This document shows positions 9,664 to 17,698 of a stretch of DNA of 64,000 nucleotides, piece after piece. Made by a program: the position numbers and the translations under genes. Location: NCBI RefSeq assembly GCF_900167015.1, contig NZ_FUXX01000005.1, positions 1-64,000 on the forward strand, in the 5' to 3' direction. Below the pieces are notes generated by a model. The model ran no database searches and had not been told where the DNA came from. It saw nothing but the letters and a program-made list of their open reading frames with translations. Numbering within the stretch: the first letter of the stretch is position 1; each line of letters starts with the position of its first letter. Origin of the DNA: Succinivibrio dextrinosolvens DSM 3072 (GTDB lineage: Bacteria > Pseudomonadota > Gammaproteobacteria > Enterobacterales > Succinivibrionaceae).

Positions 9664-9812
9664 AAAAGTGAGCATAAATACCTTTTAAATACAGTCTACC
9701 GCATTTATTTACAAGTAGTTTTTGTAACAATCTGGGATATACTTAAAGTAGATTTAAATCAGTCAATATAACTATATATAACCATCAATTAAACAAACAT
9801 ATCGGAGTTTTT

Positions 9813-11117
9813 ATGACACAGTGTGTTGTTATAGCTGACGATCTGACAGGAGGAAACGCCACCGGCGTCCAGCTAAAACAGAGTGACTTCAACTCAATAA
9901 GTATCCTTAACTCGTCAATGATAGATAATATGAAATCAGACGACGTTGACTGTATTATCTATCCTACAGACAGCAGAGCAATTCCAAAGAAAGAAGCCTA
10001 CAACAGAATATATGAAGTCTGCGAAAAACTTAAAAGTCGTGACACCAAGGTATATTCAAAAAGAATCGACAGCACCTTAAGAGGAAACATTGGCGCTGAG
10101 ACGGATGCTATGCTCGATTCTCTTGGTGAGGAGTATACGGCAATTGTGGTTCCAACTTTCCCATCTTCAGGAAGAACTGTAGTAGGTGGATATCTTTTGG
10201 TTAACGGAGCTCTCCTGCATAAGACCGATATCGCAATCGATCCTAAATGTCCCGTCAAAGTAGCTAAAGTCTCCACCATCATCAAACAGCAGTCTAAATA
10301 CAGAACCACAAATATTTACTCTGAAGACATGATGAATGGAAAGCATCATCTTGCAGACATCATCAAAGAGAAAATCAGTAAAGGAAATCGCATCATCATC
10401 TTTGATGCTGTAACCCAGGAAGATCTTGATCTGATTGCTGATGCTGTCATGACAAGTAAGCAGAAGGTGCTTGCTGTAGACTCAGGTGCCTTTACTGCGG
10501 CACTTGCCCGTAAGGCAATCAAACCTAAAAACCAGATTGCCAAGAGTCACGTTCTAGTTGTTGTAGGAAGTGTTCATCCAACCACTGCAAGACAGGTCGA
10601 CAAACTTAAGATTATGCAGAGAACTGTAAGCGAAACAGTGGTAACAAAAGAATTTTTAGAATCTCCAGAGCGACGCGAAAAGGAGATCTGCAGAGTTGTC
10701 GATTCAATTGTTGAAAACTATGACAAGTTCCCTATCTCAACCGTGATTGGAGATGGTCTTGATCTTAAGAAAAGAATTGATTTTAAACCTTATATGAAGA
10801 AAATGAATCTTTCATTGGATGAAGTATCAGCAATCATTAACGATGCCTTTGCTGAAATCACGATTCGTATCTTTGAAAAGGTTAAAGCCTTCAAGGGACT
10901 TTACTGCTGTGGAGGAGATATCACCGTGGCGGTATGCGAGAAGGTTAAGGCTGCAGGTATCGCCCTCGAGGATGAGGTTCTGCCTCTTGCAGCGTACGGA
11001 TACATAAAGGGAGGACCTTTGGATGGCTGCCATATAGTTACCAAAGGCGGAAGTCAGGGAAATCAGGACGCGCTCATCGACTGCGTCAATTACCTGAAGA
11101 AGAGATTATCAATTTAA
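9813..11117 (+). CDS. dtnK: Four-carbon acid sugar kinase (DUF1537; D-threonate/D-erythronate kinase type)
   Basis: ATP-dependent kinase phosphorylating a four-carbon sugar acid at the C4 hydroxyl. The N-terminal ADDLTGGNATGVQL and KRIDSTLRGNIGAE (about residue 85) mark the sugar-binding domain (DUF1537). The C-terminal nucleotide-binding half shows VVGSVHPTTARQ near 248, CCGGDITVAV near 366 and a final KGGSQGNQDAL. Length 434 is normal. ATG after ATCGGAG. First gene of a tight operon with a PdxA2-type dehydrogenase and a GntP-type permease. The PdxA2 partner points to D-threonate as substrate; D-erythronate remains possible. Confidence 0.88.
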   Translation: MTQCVVIADDLTGGNATGVQLKQSDFNSISILNSSMIDNMKSDDVDCIIYPTDSRAIPKKEAYNRIYEVCEKLKSRDTKVYSKRIDSTLRGNIGAETDAMLDSLGEEYTAIVVPTFPSSGRTVVGGYLLVNGALLHKTDIAIDPKCPVKVAKVSTIIKQQSKYRTTNIYSEDMMNGKHHLADIIKEKISKGNRIIIFDAVTQEDLDLIADAVMTSKQKVLAVDSGAFTAALARKAIKPKNQIAKSHVLVVVGSVHPTTARQVDKLKIMQRTVSETVVTKEFLESPERREKEICRVVDSIVENYDKFPISTVIGDGLDLKKRIDFKPYMKKMNLSLDEVSAIINDAFAEITIRIFEKVKAFKGLYCCGGDITVAVCEKVKAAGIALEDEVLPLAAYGYIKGGPLDGCHIVTKGGSQGNQDALIDCVNYLKKRLSI

Positions 11118-11141
11118 CAGAATGTTTAGGAGTAAGAGGAA

Positions 11142-12140
11142 ATGACAAAACCACTAATTGCTGTACCAATCGGAGATCCAGCAGGTGTTGGTCCAGAGAT
11201 TGTTGTAAAGACACTTGTCTCTGATGAAGCAATGGATGTTGCTGATGTAATAGTTATTGGTGATCATCAGATCATCGAACAGGCAATAAAAATCACAAAT
11301 GTAAAACTGACAGTAAATATTGTTAATTCACCAAAAGACGGAAAATACCAGAAAGGTGTTCTTAATCTGATTGACCTTAACAATATTGATATGTCCAGAT
11401 TTGCTTTTGGAAAAGTAAACGGCATGTGCGGCAAAGCTGCCTATGAATACATTGCAAAATCCATAGAGCTTGCAATGAACCGTGAGGTTCTGGCAGTGGC
11501 AACACCACCAATCAATAAAGAATCACTTCGTGCTGGAAATATCAATTTCATCGGTCATACCGAAATCTTCGGAGCTCTTACAAAGACACCAGATCCTCTT
11601 ACCCTATTCCAGGTACATAAGCTTCGTGTGTTCTTCCTGACAAGACATGTTTCTCTTCTGGAAATGCTTGGCATGATTAAGAAGGACCGCATCAAGGATT
11701 ATGTAAAGCGCTGCACCGATGCTCTAAAGAAGCTGGGTGTAACAGAAGGAACTATGGCAGTTGCAGGTCTGAATCCTCACTCAGGAGAGCATGGTCTGTT
11801 CGGATGGGAAGAGGTAAATGTAATTGCTCCTGCATGTAAAGAGCTTCAGGATGAAGGCTTTAATGTAGTAGGACCTGTTCCTGCTGATTCAGTTTTCCAC
11901 CAGGCTCATCAGGGAAGATACAACAGTGTACTGTCTCTTTATCACGATCAGGGACATATCGCCACCAAGACACTGGATTTTGAACGAACCATTTCCATTA
12001 CAGCGGGCATGCCTATTCTGAGAACCTCAGTTGATCATGGCACTGCCTTTGATATTGCCGGAAAGAATATTGTCAGCGAGGTAAGTATGGTGGAAGCCGT
12101 TAAACTGGCAGCCGAATACGGACCAAACTACAACAGATAA
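11142..12140 (+). CDS. pdxA2: 4-phospho-D-threonate (PdxA2-type) dehydrogenase
   Basis: PdxA-family NAD-dependent oxidative decarboxylase. In D-threonate pathways it converts 4-phospho-threonate to dihydroxyacetone phosphate and CO2. [13 protein letters not shown] at residue 9, metal-binding histidines in [20 protein letters not shown] and LYHDQGH, and the ending [14 protein letters not shown] are all present. Length 332 matches the family. The gene follows the kinase by 24 bases and precedes a permease, a context typical of PdxA2 rather than the pyridoxal-pathway PdxA. A housekeeping PdxA role cannot be fully excluded from sequence. Confidence 0.9.
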   Translation: MTKPLIAVPIGDPAGVGPEIVVKTLVSDEAMDVADVIVIGDHQIIEQAIKITNVKLTVNIVNSPKDGKYQKGVLNLIDLNNIDMSRFAFGKVNGMCGKAAYEYIAKSIELAMNREVLAVATPPINKESLRAGNINFIGHTEIFGALTKTPDPLTLFQVHKLRVFFLTRHVSLLEMLGMIKKDRIKDYVKRCTDALKKLGVTEGTMAVAGLNPHSGEHGLFGWEEVNVIAPACKELQDEGFNVVGPVPADSVFHQAHQGRYNSVLSLYHDQGHIATKTLDFERTISITAGMPILRTSVDHGTAFDIAGKNIVSEVSMVEAVKLAAEYGPNYNR

Positions 12141-12180
12141 ATAAAAACCACAAACACAAACAAAAACAAAGGAGTTAATT

Positions 12181-13581
12181 ATGATTGAAGGACTAAGTGG
12201 AGGCCAGATGCTGCTGGGTCTGTTTGTCGGACTTGCAGTTTTATTCTTCCTGGTACTCAAAACCAAGGTTCATAGCTTTATAGCACTGATCATTGCAACT
12301 GTAATCATAGGCGTTGTTGGAGGAATGCCTGTTAACACCACTAAATTTGCAGACGGAAATACCCTTGGAATTATAAAATCTATCACCTCAGGTTTCGGAG
12401 GAACTTTAGGTGGTATAGGTATCATCATCGGCTTTGGTGTTATCTTAGGACAGATATTTGAAATGTCCGGAGCTGCAAAGCGTATGGCATATACCTTTAT
12501 CAAGCTGTTCGGAAAGAAAAAGGAAGAAGAGGCAATGGCAATTACCGGATTCTTCGTTTCAATTCCAATTTTCTGCGACTCTGGTTTCGTTATCCTCTCA
12601 CCTATTGCCAAGGCAATTGCAAGAGTTGTAAATAAATCAGTTGTTGCAATCGGTGCAGCTTTAGCAGCAGGTCTTGTTATCACCCACACCATGGTGCCAC
12701 CTACTCCAGGTCCTCTTGGCGTAGCAGGTATCTTTGACATTGATGTCGGTACATTCATTCTAATCAACCTGGTACTATCAATTCCTATGGTATTAGGTGT
12801 ACTGTTCTATGCAAAGACATATCTGACCAAGCACTTTGATCTTGTTCCAAACGACAAGGGCTTATTAGAGAAGATTGTAGGCGACTATAACCCAGATGCA
12901 GCATTTAACGAGGATGACTCAAATCTTCCAAGTGCATTCATGGCATTTACCCCACTGGTACTTCCAATCATTCTGATTCTGATGAACACCATTCTTTCAG
13001 CATTAGGATTAAAGGAAGGAATCTTCAACATCATTATCTTCTTAGGTCAGCCAATTATCGCTGTAGGATTAGGTCTGCTGGTTGCAATTGCAACTCTGAT
13101 TCCTACTGTTGATAAGGAAACTGCAGTAAAGGAGATGGAAAAAGGCATGGCATCAGCAGGTATTATCCTTCTGGTTACCGGCGCCGGTGGTGCATTAGGT
13201 CAGATTATCAAGGATTCAGGCCTTGGAACCTACATCGCTCAGGGCTTTGCCGCAGCAAGCATTCCTGTAGTTCTACTGCCAATGATTATTGCAACCTGCG
13301 TCCGCTTCATTCAGGGTTCAGGTACCGTAGCAATGATTACTGCAGCAGGTATTACCGCTCCAATCGTAATTGCAGCCGGAGCAAATCCAATGCTGGGTGC
13401 AATTGCATGCTGCGTAGGCTCATTATTCGCAAGCTACTTTAATGACTCATTCTTCTGGGTTGTTAACAGATTACTGGGAATCAGTCAGGTAAAGGATCAG
13501 TTAAAGGTCTGGACTGCACCAACAACCATTGCCTGGGCAATCGGCTGTGTTGAGGTACTGATACTTTCAGTATTCATGTAA
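12181..13581 (+). CDS. GntP-family permease (four-carbon sugar acid uptake)
   Basis: Inner-membrane transporter of the gluconate:H+ symporter family, 466 residues and about 12-14 membrane segments. Signature regions include FFVSIPIFCDSGFVILSP near residue 120, HTMVPPTPGPLGVAGIF near 168, and the C-terminal ACCVGSLFASYFNDSFFWVVNR. It is the third gene of the operon, 40 bases after pdxA2 with GGAG before the ATG. I infer uptake of D-threonate or a related acid from the operon partners. The operon is closed by two consecutive hairpins. Confidence 0.92.
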   Translation: MIEGLSGGQMLLGLFVGLAVLFFLVLKTKVHSFIALIIATVIIGVVGGMPVNTTKFADGNTLGIIKSITSGFGGTLGGIGIIIGFGVILGQIFEMSGAAKRMAYTFIKLFGKKKEEEAMAITGFFVSIPIFCDSGFVILSPIAKAIARVVNKSVVAIGAALAAGLVITHTMVPPTPGPLGVAGIFDIDVGTFILINLVLSIPMVLGVLFYAKTYLTKHFDLVPNDKGLLEKIVGDYNPDAAFNEDDSNLPSAFMAFTPLVLPIILILMNTILSALGLKEGIFNIIIFLGQPIIAVGLGLLVAIATLIPTVDKETAVKEMEKGMASAGIILLVTGAGGALGQIIKDSGLGTYIAQGFAAASIPVVLLPMIIATCVRFIQGSGTVAMITAAGITAPIVIAAGANPMLGAIACCVGSLFASYFNDSFFWVVNRLLGISQVKDQLKVWTAPTTIAWAIGCVEVLILSVFM

Positions 13582-13592
13582 AAGACAATAAT

Positions 13593-13665
13593 GCAGAGCA
13601 TCTCCGTTCTCAATGCTCTGCAGATTAAGTGTATATGAGCTCCTGTTTTAGGAGCTCATTTTTTT
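13593..13665 (+). terminator. Double hairpin terminator of the acid-sugar operon
   Basis: First hairpin GCAGAGCAT/ATGCTCTGC (13593-13621) has no T run. The second, TGAGCTCCT (13636-13644) / AGGAGCTCA (13650-13658), is followed by seven T and is a strong intrinsic terminator. It runs into the end of the convergent toxin gene. Confidence 0.8.
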
Positions 13666-14077
13666 AGATGTCAATACGTTCTAAAAACTCTAAAGGTGTA
13701 TATGCTGGGATTGAACTTTTGAGAAAATCTTTAACATTTCTCGTAATTATAAATTCAGCTCTTACCCGATAAGCAGTCTGCATCTGAACACTGTCCTCAA
13801 AGTCTGGAAGTCCCATTATCAGAGCGCTTTTTATGTCGTCTTCCGTGAGATCTTCAAAGGTAAAAATCATGGAAAGAGAATAAAAAACTTCCTTAATTTT
13901 TTCTGGTGTTAGTTCCTTACGCAGAATATAAACAATATTCATAAAAGAAAGAACAGAAACATACCCCGTAATCTTTTTAGTTTCACATAATTTCCAGACA
14001 ATAGCAGAAGCTCTTAAATGAGGTTCCCTTTTCTGAAGAACATCAAGAATAATATTTGCATCAATCAAGACTTTCAT
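13664..14077 (-). CDS. PIN-domain toxin (VapC-like)
   Basis: A 137-residue PIN nuclease, probably an RNA-cleaving toxin. The acidic site is complete: MKVLIDANIILDVL (first Asp), a Glu in the middle helices, DFEDSVQMQTAYR and FIITRNVKDF. The final segment YTPLEFL also matches PIN toxins paired with Phd/YefM-type partners. Its start overlaps the antitoxin gene by 17 bases, so translation is probably coupled. It is convergent with the permease operon. Confidence 0.85.
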   Translation of the reverse strand: MKVLIDANIILDVLQKREPHLRASAIVWKLCETKKITGYVSVLSFMNIVYILRKELTPEKIKEVFYSLSMIFTFEDLTEDDIKSALIMGLPDFEDSVQMQTAYRVRAEFIITRNVKDFLKSSIPAYTPLEFLERIDI

Positions 14078-14303
14078 ATTTCTTCCTTAATGCTTCTTCC
14101 TTTTCTTTCTCATAATCATAATTACCTTTAATTATGCCTGTAAGAGAGTCTGTCAAATATGAAACAACCTTAGTCTTAGGAATAATACGTCCGATTTCCT
14201 GTCCATTTTTAGTCAGAATCACTTCATTACCATCAATAACCATCTGCAAATATTTTCCTAAATGATTCTTCAGCTCGGTAGCCGTTGCGAAAGCTTCAAT
14301 CAT
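14061..14303 (-). CDS. Phd/YefM-family antitoxin
   Basis: An 80-residue antitoxin. The N-terminal part (TATELKNHLGKYLQMVIDGNEVILTKNGQEIGRIIP) is the typical Phd/YefM DNA-binding fold with the 'VILTKNGQxIGRI' strand. The charged C-terminal tail (YDYEKEKEEALRKKYESLD) would wrap the PIN toxin. Upstream lies a pair of identical TTAGCTAA palindromes suited to autoregulation. Confidence 0.85.
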   Translation of the reverse strand: MIEAFATATELKNHLGKYLQMVIDGNEVILTKNGQEIGRIIPKTKVVSYLTDSLTGIIKGNYDYEKEKEEALRKKYESLD

Positions 14304-14603
14304 AATATAGTCCTCCGTTATTAGCTAATTTAAGTATAAAGTAAATTAGCTAATTTTTCATTTTATATAATTTTTAACATTTTTAGATGGACATTAAGAT
14401 AGTATTCATCACCGTTTCCACCCTAGATTAGGTCTAAACAGTACATTCAGAGGTTTATTTAAAAATCAAATGAGATCTCAAGAAAACAAGAAATGTGTTC
14501 GATACGAACAGAGAAGAAAACAGCGGACCTTAAAACTTAAGATAGTTTTAAGGCTGGTTATAACTCTGAGCTTCTAACTCAGAGTATGAAGATAGATTAA
14601 TGT
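14304..14603. other. Intergenic region after the TA promoter
   Basis: Beyond the palindromes listed separately, this stretch shows only an ACTCTGAG/CTCAGAGT hairpin near 14562-14586, just past the end of the small gene at 14604, without a T run. I see no gene. Confidence 0.4.
14321..14353 (-). promoter_or_regulatory. Paired palindromes, candidate operator of the Phd/PIN module
   Basis: Two TTAGCTAA palindromes (14321-14328 and 14346-14353) 25 bases apart, about 20-50 bases upstream of the antitoxin start. Both extend as AATTAGCTAATT-like sequences. Two-site operators of this kind are usual for Phd-type autoregulation. Confidence 0.6.
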
Positions 14604-14846
14604 CTAGCCTTTGAAGAAAACTTCAGTACGGGCGTCACGACTTTCCTTCAGATACTCATCAAAATCAATCTTGAGATTGATGTAGTCTTCATAAGGTTTT
14701 ACCAGACGAGGATCAGGATTTCCCTTCATGTTAATGTCGAAAAATGCCTTAATTGAAGCCATTTCTTCAATACGTCTGTTTTTTTCAATCAGCTGTGCAG
14801 AAGTTAGTTCAGCTGATGGTAGTTCTGCTGTAGATAGTTCGCTCAT
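14604..14846 (-). CDS. Small protein, possibly VbhA-like antitoxin; orphan
   Basis: An 80-residue protein with a repetitive N terminus (S-[TS]-A-E-L type units, residues 3-18), then a helical part with NRRIEEMASIKAFFDINMKG and YEDYINLKIDFDEYL. The 'P-x-x-Y-x-x-Y-I-x-x-x-I-x-x-x-E-Y' pattern resembles the anti-Fic helix region of VbhA-type antitoxins, but the inhibitory S/T-x-x-x-E-G motif is not clear and no Fic gene lies nearby. AAGGAG precedes the ATG. Real gene likely; function unknown. Confidence 0.55.
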   Translation of the reverse strand: MSELSTAELPSAELTSAQLIEKNRRIEEMASIKAFFDINMKGNPDPRLVKPYEDYINLKIDFDEYLKESRDARTEVFFKG

Positions 14847-15104
14847 AAAGTGCTCCTTAATGTTATTTTTGTTTTATTGTTTGTCCCCATTTTCACAGAA
14901 CAGAAAGAATAAATCTTCAAACGCAGTCATAAAAACAAACATTTGTCCAATACAAAAGCGTATCTAATTTACGCTCTTTTTTCAGCAGTAAAACTGCCAA
15001 CTACGGTTAAAGTTTAGAACTTAAGAATTTGGATAGTATTAGCAAAAAAGTGAATCAGAATATCAGTCATTGCAGATAAGTATGAAATTATCCTTTAATA
15101 GACT
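14847..15104. other. Intergenic region with an orphan plus-strand terminator
   Basis: AGCGTA (14957-14962) and TACGCT (14970-14975), followed by CTTTTTT, form a small terminator-like hairpin pointing right with no plus-strand gene before it. An antisense or small transcript from within 14850-14980 is possible. Nothing else is seen. Confidence 0.35.
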
Positions 15105-15132
15105 GAAAAAACTCTCGAAAAGGACGAGAGTT
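15105..15132 (-). terminator. Intrinsic terminator of the DeoR-type gene
   Basis: ACTCTCG (15111-15117) and CGAGAGT (15125-15131) form a stem that, read on the minus strand, is followed by TTTTTTC. It lies 16 bases past the stop codon. Confidence 0.75.
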
Positions 15133-15147
15133 CAGAAGAGTAAGCCT

Positions 15148-15906
15148 TTAGACTCTGAGCATGGTAATACCGCGTTTCTTTAAAGCTTCACAGATATCGT
15201 CAGGAAGCCCCCTATCAGTAATAACCATATCAAGATCATCTATATCGCATATTTTATAAAGACTGGTGGCTCCATACTTACTTGAATCGACAACCAGAAC
15301 TTTCTTGGCATATCTCTTCAATAGAGCTTTCTTGATTATTACCTTCGAATAGCTTGGAGTTGATACTCCAGGACTTTCATCAATCCAGGCATTACATGCC
15401 AGGAACACCAGATTAGGATTGATTTTATCAAAATACTGTTTAGTGTCATCTCCTGAACAGGATTTTGTAGTTTTATCTATATGTCCTCCGGTTACGATTA
15501 CATCTACCAGAGGCAGTTCTGAGAGTACAAGAGCTATATTAAGATCAGGTGTAAAAACGGTTAAAGGTATATTAGGAATGTTGCGGGCTATCTCCATAGT
15601 AGTAGTTCCTGCATCAAGAATAATGCAGTCACCTTCCTTGATAAGAGAAGCTGCTTTTTTTCCGATTAATGCCTTATCCTGATGTCTGGTTACAGCCTTC
15701 TCCGTGACTGGTGTCTGAATAGGGATGTAGCGATTTAAAGTTGCTCCGCCGTGAACTCTGCTGATTGTGCCCTTTCTGGTAAGCTTAGCCAGCTCTCTTC
15801 TGATTGTAGAAGGAGAAGCACCTGTTACCTCAACAAGTTCCTCTACTGTTACAAGGTTATGCAGTTTTAGGTGATTTAAGATCGTCTCAACTCTATCATT
15901 ACTCAT
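15148..15906 (-). CDS. DeoR/GlpR-family transcriptional regulator
   Basis: A 252-residue repressor: N-terminal helix-turn-helix (TVEELVEVTGASPSTIRRELAKLTRKGTI), the linker ISRVHGGAT typical of DeoR proteins, then a sugar-phosphate-sensing domain with DAGTTTMEIARNI and KVLVVDSSKYG. The open frame continues upstream to 15984, but the ATG at 15906 (MSNDRVETIL, preceded by AAGGA) gives the normal family length. It is the nearest regulator to the acid-sugar operon, 1.6 kb away; that it controls that operon is only a guess. It could equally control an unlinked sugar operon. Confidence 0.88.
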   Translation of the reverse strand: MSNDRVETILNHLKLHNLVTVEELVEVTGASPSTIRRELAKLTRKGTISRVHGGATLNRYIPIQTPVTEKAVTRHQDKALIGKKAASLIKEGDCIILDAGTTTMEIARNIPNIPLTVFTPDLNIALVLSELPLVDVIVTGGHIDKTTKSCSGDDTKQYFDKINPNLVFLACNAWIDESPGVSTPSYSKVIIKKALLKRYAKKVLVVDSSKYGATSLYKICDIDDLDMVITDRGLPDDICEALKKRGITMLRV

Positions 15907-16238
15907 CGCATGTATCCTTATGTCTCTGATTAGGATTATATTCAAGAGCAGATAATTTAGTAGTGAGCCTGTACGTATTCTCAAAAAAAGATGAAGTGAA
16001 GATATCAGAACAAAGCTGACAAAATATCGAATATTGCACGTGAAAGATTAAGACAAATGTATGTATTTTTTCAGATATACGGAAATTTTACCTATATATC
16101 AGATAGTTGCCATTATTATTTCTGATAAAAATCTGGCTGTATACTTCATTAACCAACAAAAAAATCTAAGTTTCTTCTAAGAGATCAAGCCTATTCTTCA
16201 AACAAACATACAACCTGTCTGTTTAGGAGAATATAAAA
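15907..16238. other. Divergent promoter region (DeoR-type gene / His-rich protein gene)
   Basis: 330 bases without a gene. AGGAGA at 16225-16230 is the ribosome site of the His-rich protein gene. No convincing -35/-10 pair, palindrome or metal-regulator box stood out. Confidence 0.4.
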
Positions 16239-16721
16239 ATGAAATTCAAGGCAGTATTAGTGTTAGCAGCTTTAGCATCTGCAGTTAATCTTGCAAATGC
16301 AGCAGATGATACCTCAATTGATGTAACCTACAATACCGGTGATACATCAATCAGCGTAAGTAAGAATTCAAGTACAGGATCTTCGGCTCCACTTCCACCT
16401 CATCATGCACCAAAGACTCATGATTTAGACGGACATCATCCAGACTTTGCACATGAGCCTCCTCATGACGGCAAGGGACCACACCATCCTGATGGTAAAG
16501 AACCGGCTCATTTTGACGGAAAAGGTCCTGCTCACCCAGATGGGAAAGCACCAGAGTTTCACGCTAAGGATGGCAAGCATGAAAAACCAGATATGAAAAA
16601 AGATCTTCATGAGAAGAATACTGCTCACAACGGAAAGTTAGATCATAAAAACCAGATCGATGCTAAGCATGAGGCCCCAAAAGCATCCAATCAGTATAAG
16701 GATCTAAGAAAAAAAGGTTAG
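16239..16721 (+). CDS. Secreted histidine-rich repeat protein, candidate metal binder
   Basis: 160 residues. A clear Sec signal peptide (MKFKAVLVLAALASAVNLANA, cut after residue 21) is followed by a short Ser/Thr-rich part and then a low-complexity region rich in His, Asp, Lys and Pro. Four near-copies of an eight-residue unit of the form x-H-x-D-G-K-x-P occur between about residues 75 and 104. More HAKDGKHEKP-like segments follow, and the end is positively charged. Such proteins commonly bind zinc, nickel or copper, but no family is recognised. Good AGGAGA site before the ATG, single-gene unit with its own terminator. Periplasmic or extracellular location is inferred. Confidence 0.75.
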   Translation: MKFKAVLVLAALASAVNLANAADDTSIDVTYNTGDTSISVSKNSSTGSSAPLPPHHAPKTHDLDGHHPDFAHEPPHDGKGPHHPDGKEPAHFDGKGPAHPDGKAPEFHAKDGKHEKPDMKKDLHEKNTAHNGKLDHKNQIDAKHEAPKASNQYKDLRKKG

Positions 16722-16750
16722 AAAGATTTAAACTATGAAGCTATAGTTAT

Positions 16751-16780
16751 CTGCCTCAGAGAAAACTGAGGCAGTTTTTT
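16751..16780 (+). terminator. Intrinsic terminator of the His-rich protein gene
   Basis: CTGCCTCAG (16751-16759) / CTGAGGCAG (16766-16774) followed by TTTTTT. It also sits at the end of the convergent pyridoxamine kinase gene. Confidence 0.85.
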
Positions 16781-16781
16781 A

Positions 16782-17597
16782 TTAAAGCAGATCAAGACAG
16801 CTCTCTACAGGAAGTCCTTCTAGCTTATCTTCCTTGGTTTTGAATCTATCAACCATCTTGCCTACTGCAGTCATAGCTATTTCAATACTCTGCTTTACAG
16901 GCTCACCTTTTAGAATATGACCCATGAATACAGAGCAGAAGATGTCACCGGTTCCAGAGAAAGAAACAGGAATCTCATCATAAGGCAGATTGAAGTATTC
17001 ATCAGACTTAGGATCATAGCAGCAGACCTGCTTTTTGTTGTCCACGAAGGCACTGGTTACAACGATAGTGCCTGATGTGTATTTTCTTAATGAGTCTATC
17101 AGCTTTCGCATTTCATCAGAGGATACAGAACCGCTCTGATAAGGAATACCAGCAAGGAAACATGCTTCTGTGTAGTTAGGAACAATATAGTCTGCTACAC
17201 CAATCAGCTCGCGCATATAGCTTACGATGCTCTCGGAAATACCATTGTACAGCTCACCGTTGTCAGCCATAACAGGATCAGAGAATATGGTAATACCCTT
17301 GGTTTTCAGGAACTTGCAGTACTCATTTACAATCTCAAGCTGCTCATGAGAAATAACAATACCGGTTCCTACGGCATCGAATCTGAAATCAAGCTTCTGC
17401 CATACAGAGATAGACTTACGCATGTACTCTGTTGTATCTAAAAGAGCATAATCTCCATATGCAAAGTTATTTGATACAAGTGCAGTTGGAAGATTAAAAA
17501 GACTGTATCCCATATGAGATAGAATCGGAATCATGGCAGTCATTGCAACCTTGGTCTGACCGGCCATATCAGTGATAAGTAAAACTCTTTTCGGCAT
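16782..17597 (-). CDS. pdxY: Pyridoxamine/pyridoxal kinase
   Basis: Ribokinase-like ATP-dependent kinase of the PdxK/PdxY branch, salvaging vitamin B6. The start KRVLLITDMAG, the central DPVMADNGELYNG (substrate and phosphate contacts), PNYTEACFLAGI and the catalytic FSGTGDIFCSVFMG near residue 222 are family hallmarks. Length 271 fits. PdxY and other pyridoxal kinase types cannot be separated with certainty. It follows the DUF5718 gene on the same strand, but a terminator hairpin lies between them. Confidence 0.85.
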   Translation of the reverse strand: MPKRVLLITDMAGQTKVAMTAMIPILSHMGYSLFNLPTALVSNNFAYGDYALLDTTEYMRKSISVWQKLDFRFDAVGTGIVISHEQLEIVNEYCKFLKTKGITIFSDPVMADNGELYNGISESIVSYMRELIGVADYIVPNYTEACFLAGIPYQSGSVSSDEMRKLIDSLRKYTSGTIVVTSAFVDNKKQVCCYDPKSDEYFNLPYDEIPVSFSGTGDIFCSVFMGHILKGEPVKQSIEIAMTAVGKMVDRFKTKEDKLEGLPVESCLDLL

Positions 17598-17608
17598 AGA
17601 ATCGCTCT

Positions 17609-17635
17609 AAAAATAAATCCTCAAATATATGAGGA
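17609..17635 (-). terminator. Intrinsic terminator of the DUF5718 gene
   Basis: TCCTCA (17618-17623) pairs with TGAGGA (17630-17635); on the minus strand it is followed by TTTATTTTTA. It lies just before the pdxY start. Confidence 0.65.
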
Positions 17636-17698
17636 CTTATTCTACTACAAAGAATCACATCAGCCTATCAGCGGACCAATGTGATGCAAATATGTTTA

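Larger units (their letters stand above)
9175..9812. other. 640-bp intergenic region: candidate small RNA, terminator and inverted repeats
   Basis: No credible open frame. From left to right: a long inverted repeat (CATGGATTTT near 9202 with AAAATCCATG near 9228), a possible structured RNA ending in a clear terminator (9327-9426, listed separately), then about 390 bases of AT-rich sequence ending in the promoter region of the four-carbon acid sugar operon, with an 11-bp inverted repeat at 9615-9663. Confidence 0.5.

Noticed and set aside
12270-12767. Minus-strand frame of 165 codons within the GntP permease gene
   Set aside because: Mirror of a biased membrane-protein coding sequence; Pro/Ile/Thr-rich nonsense composition and full overlap with a clear gene.
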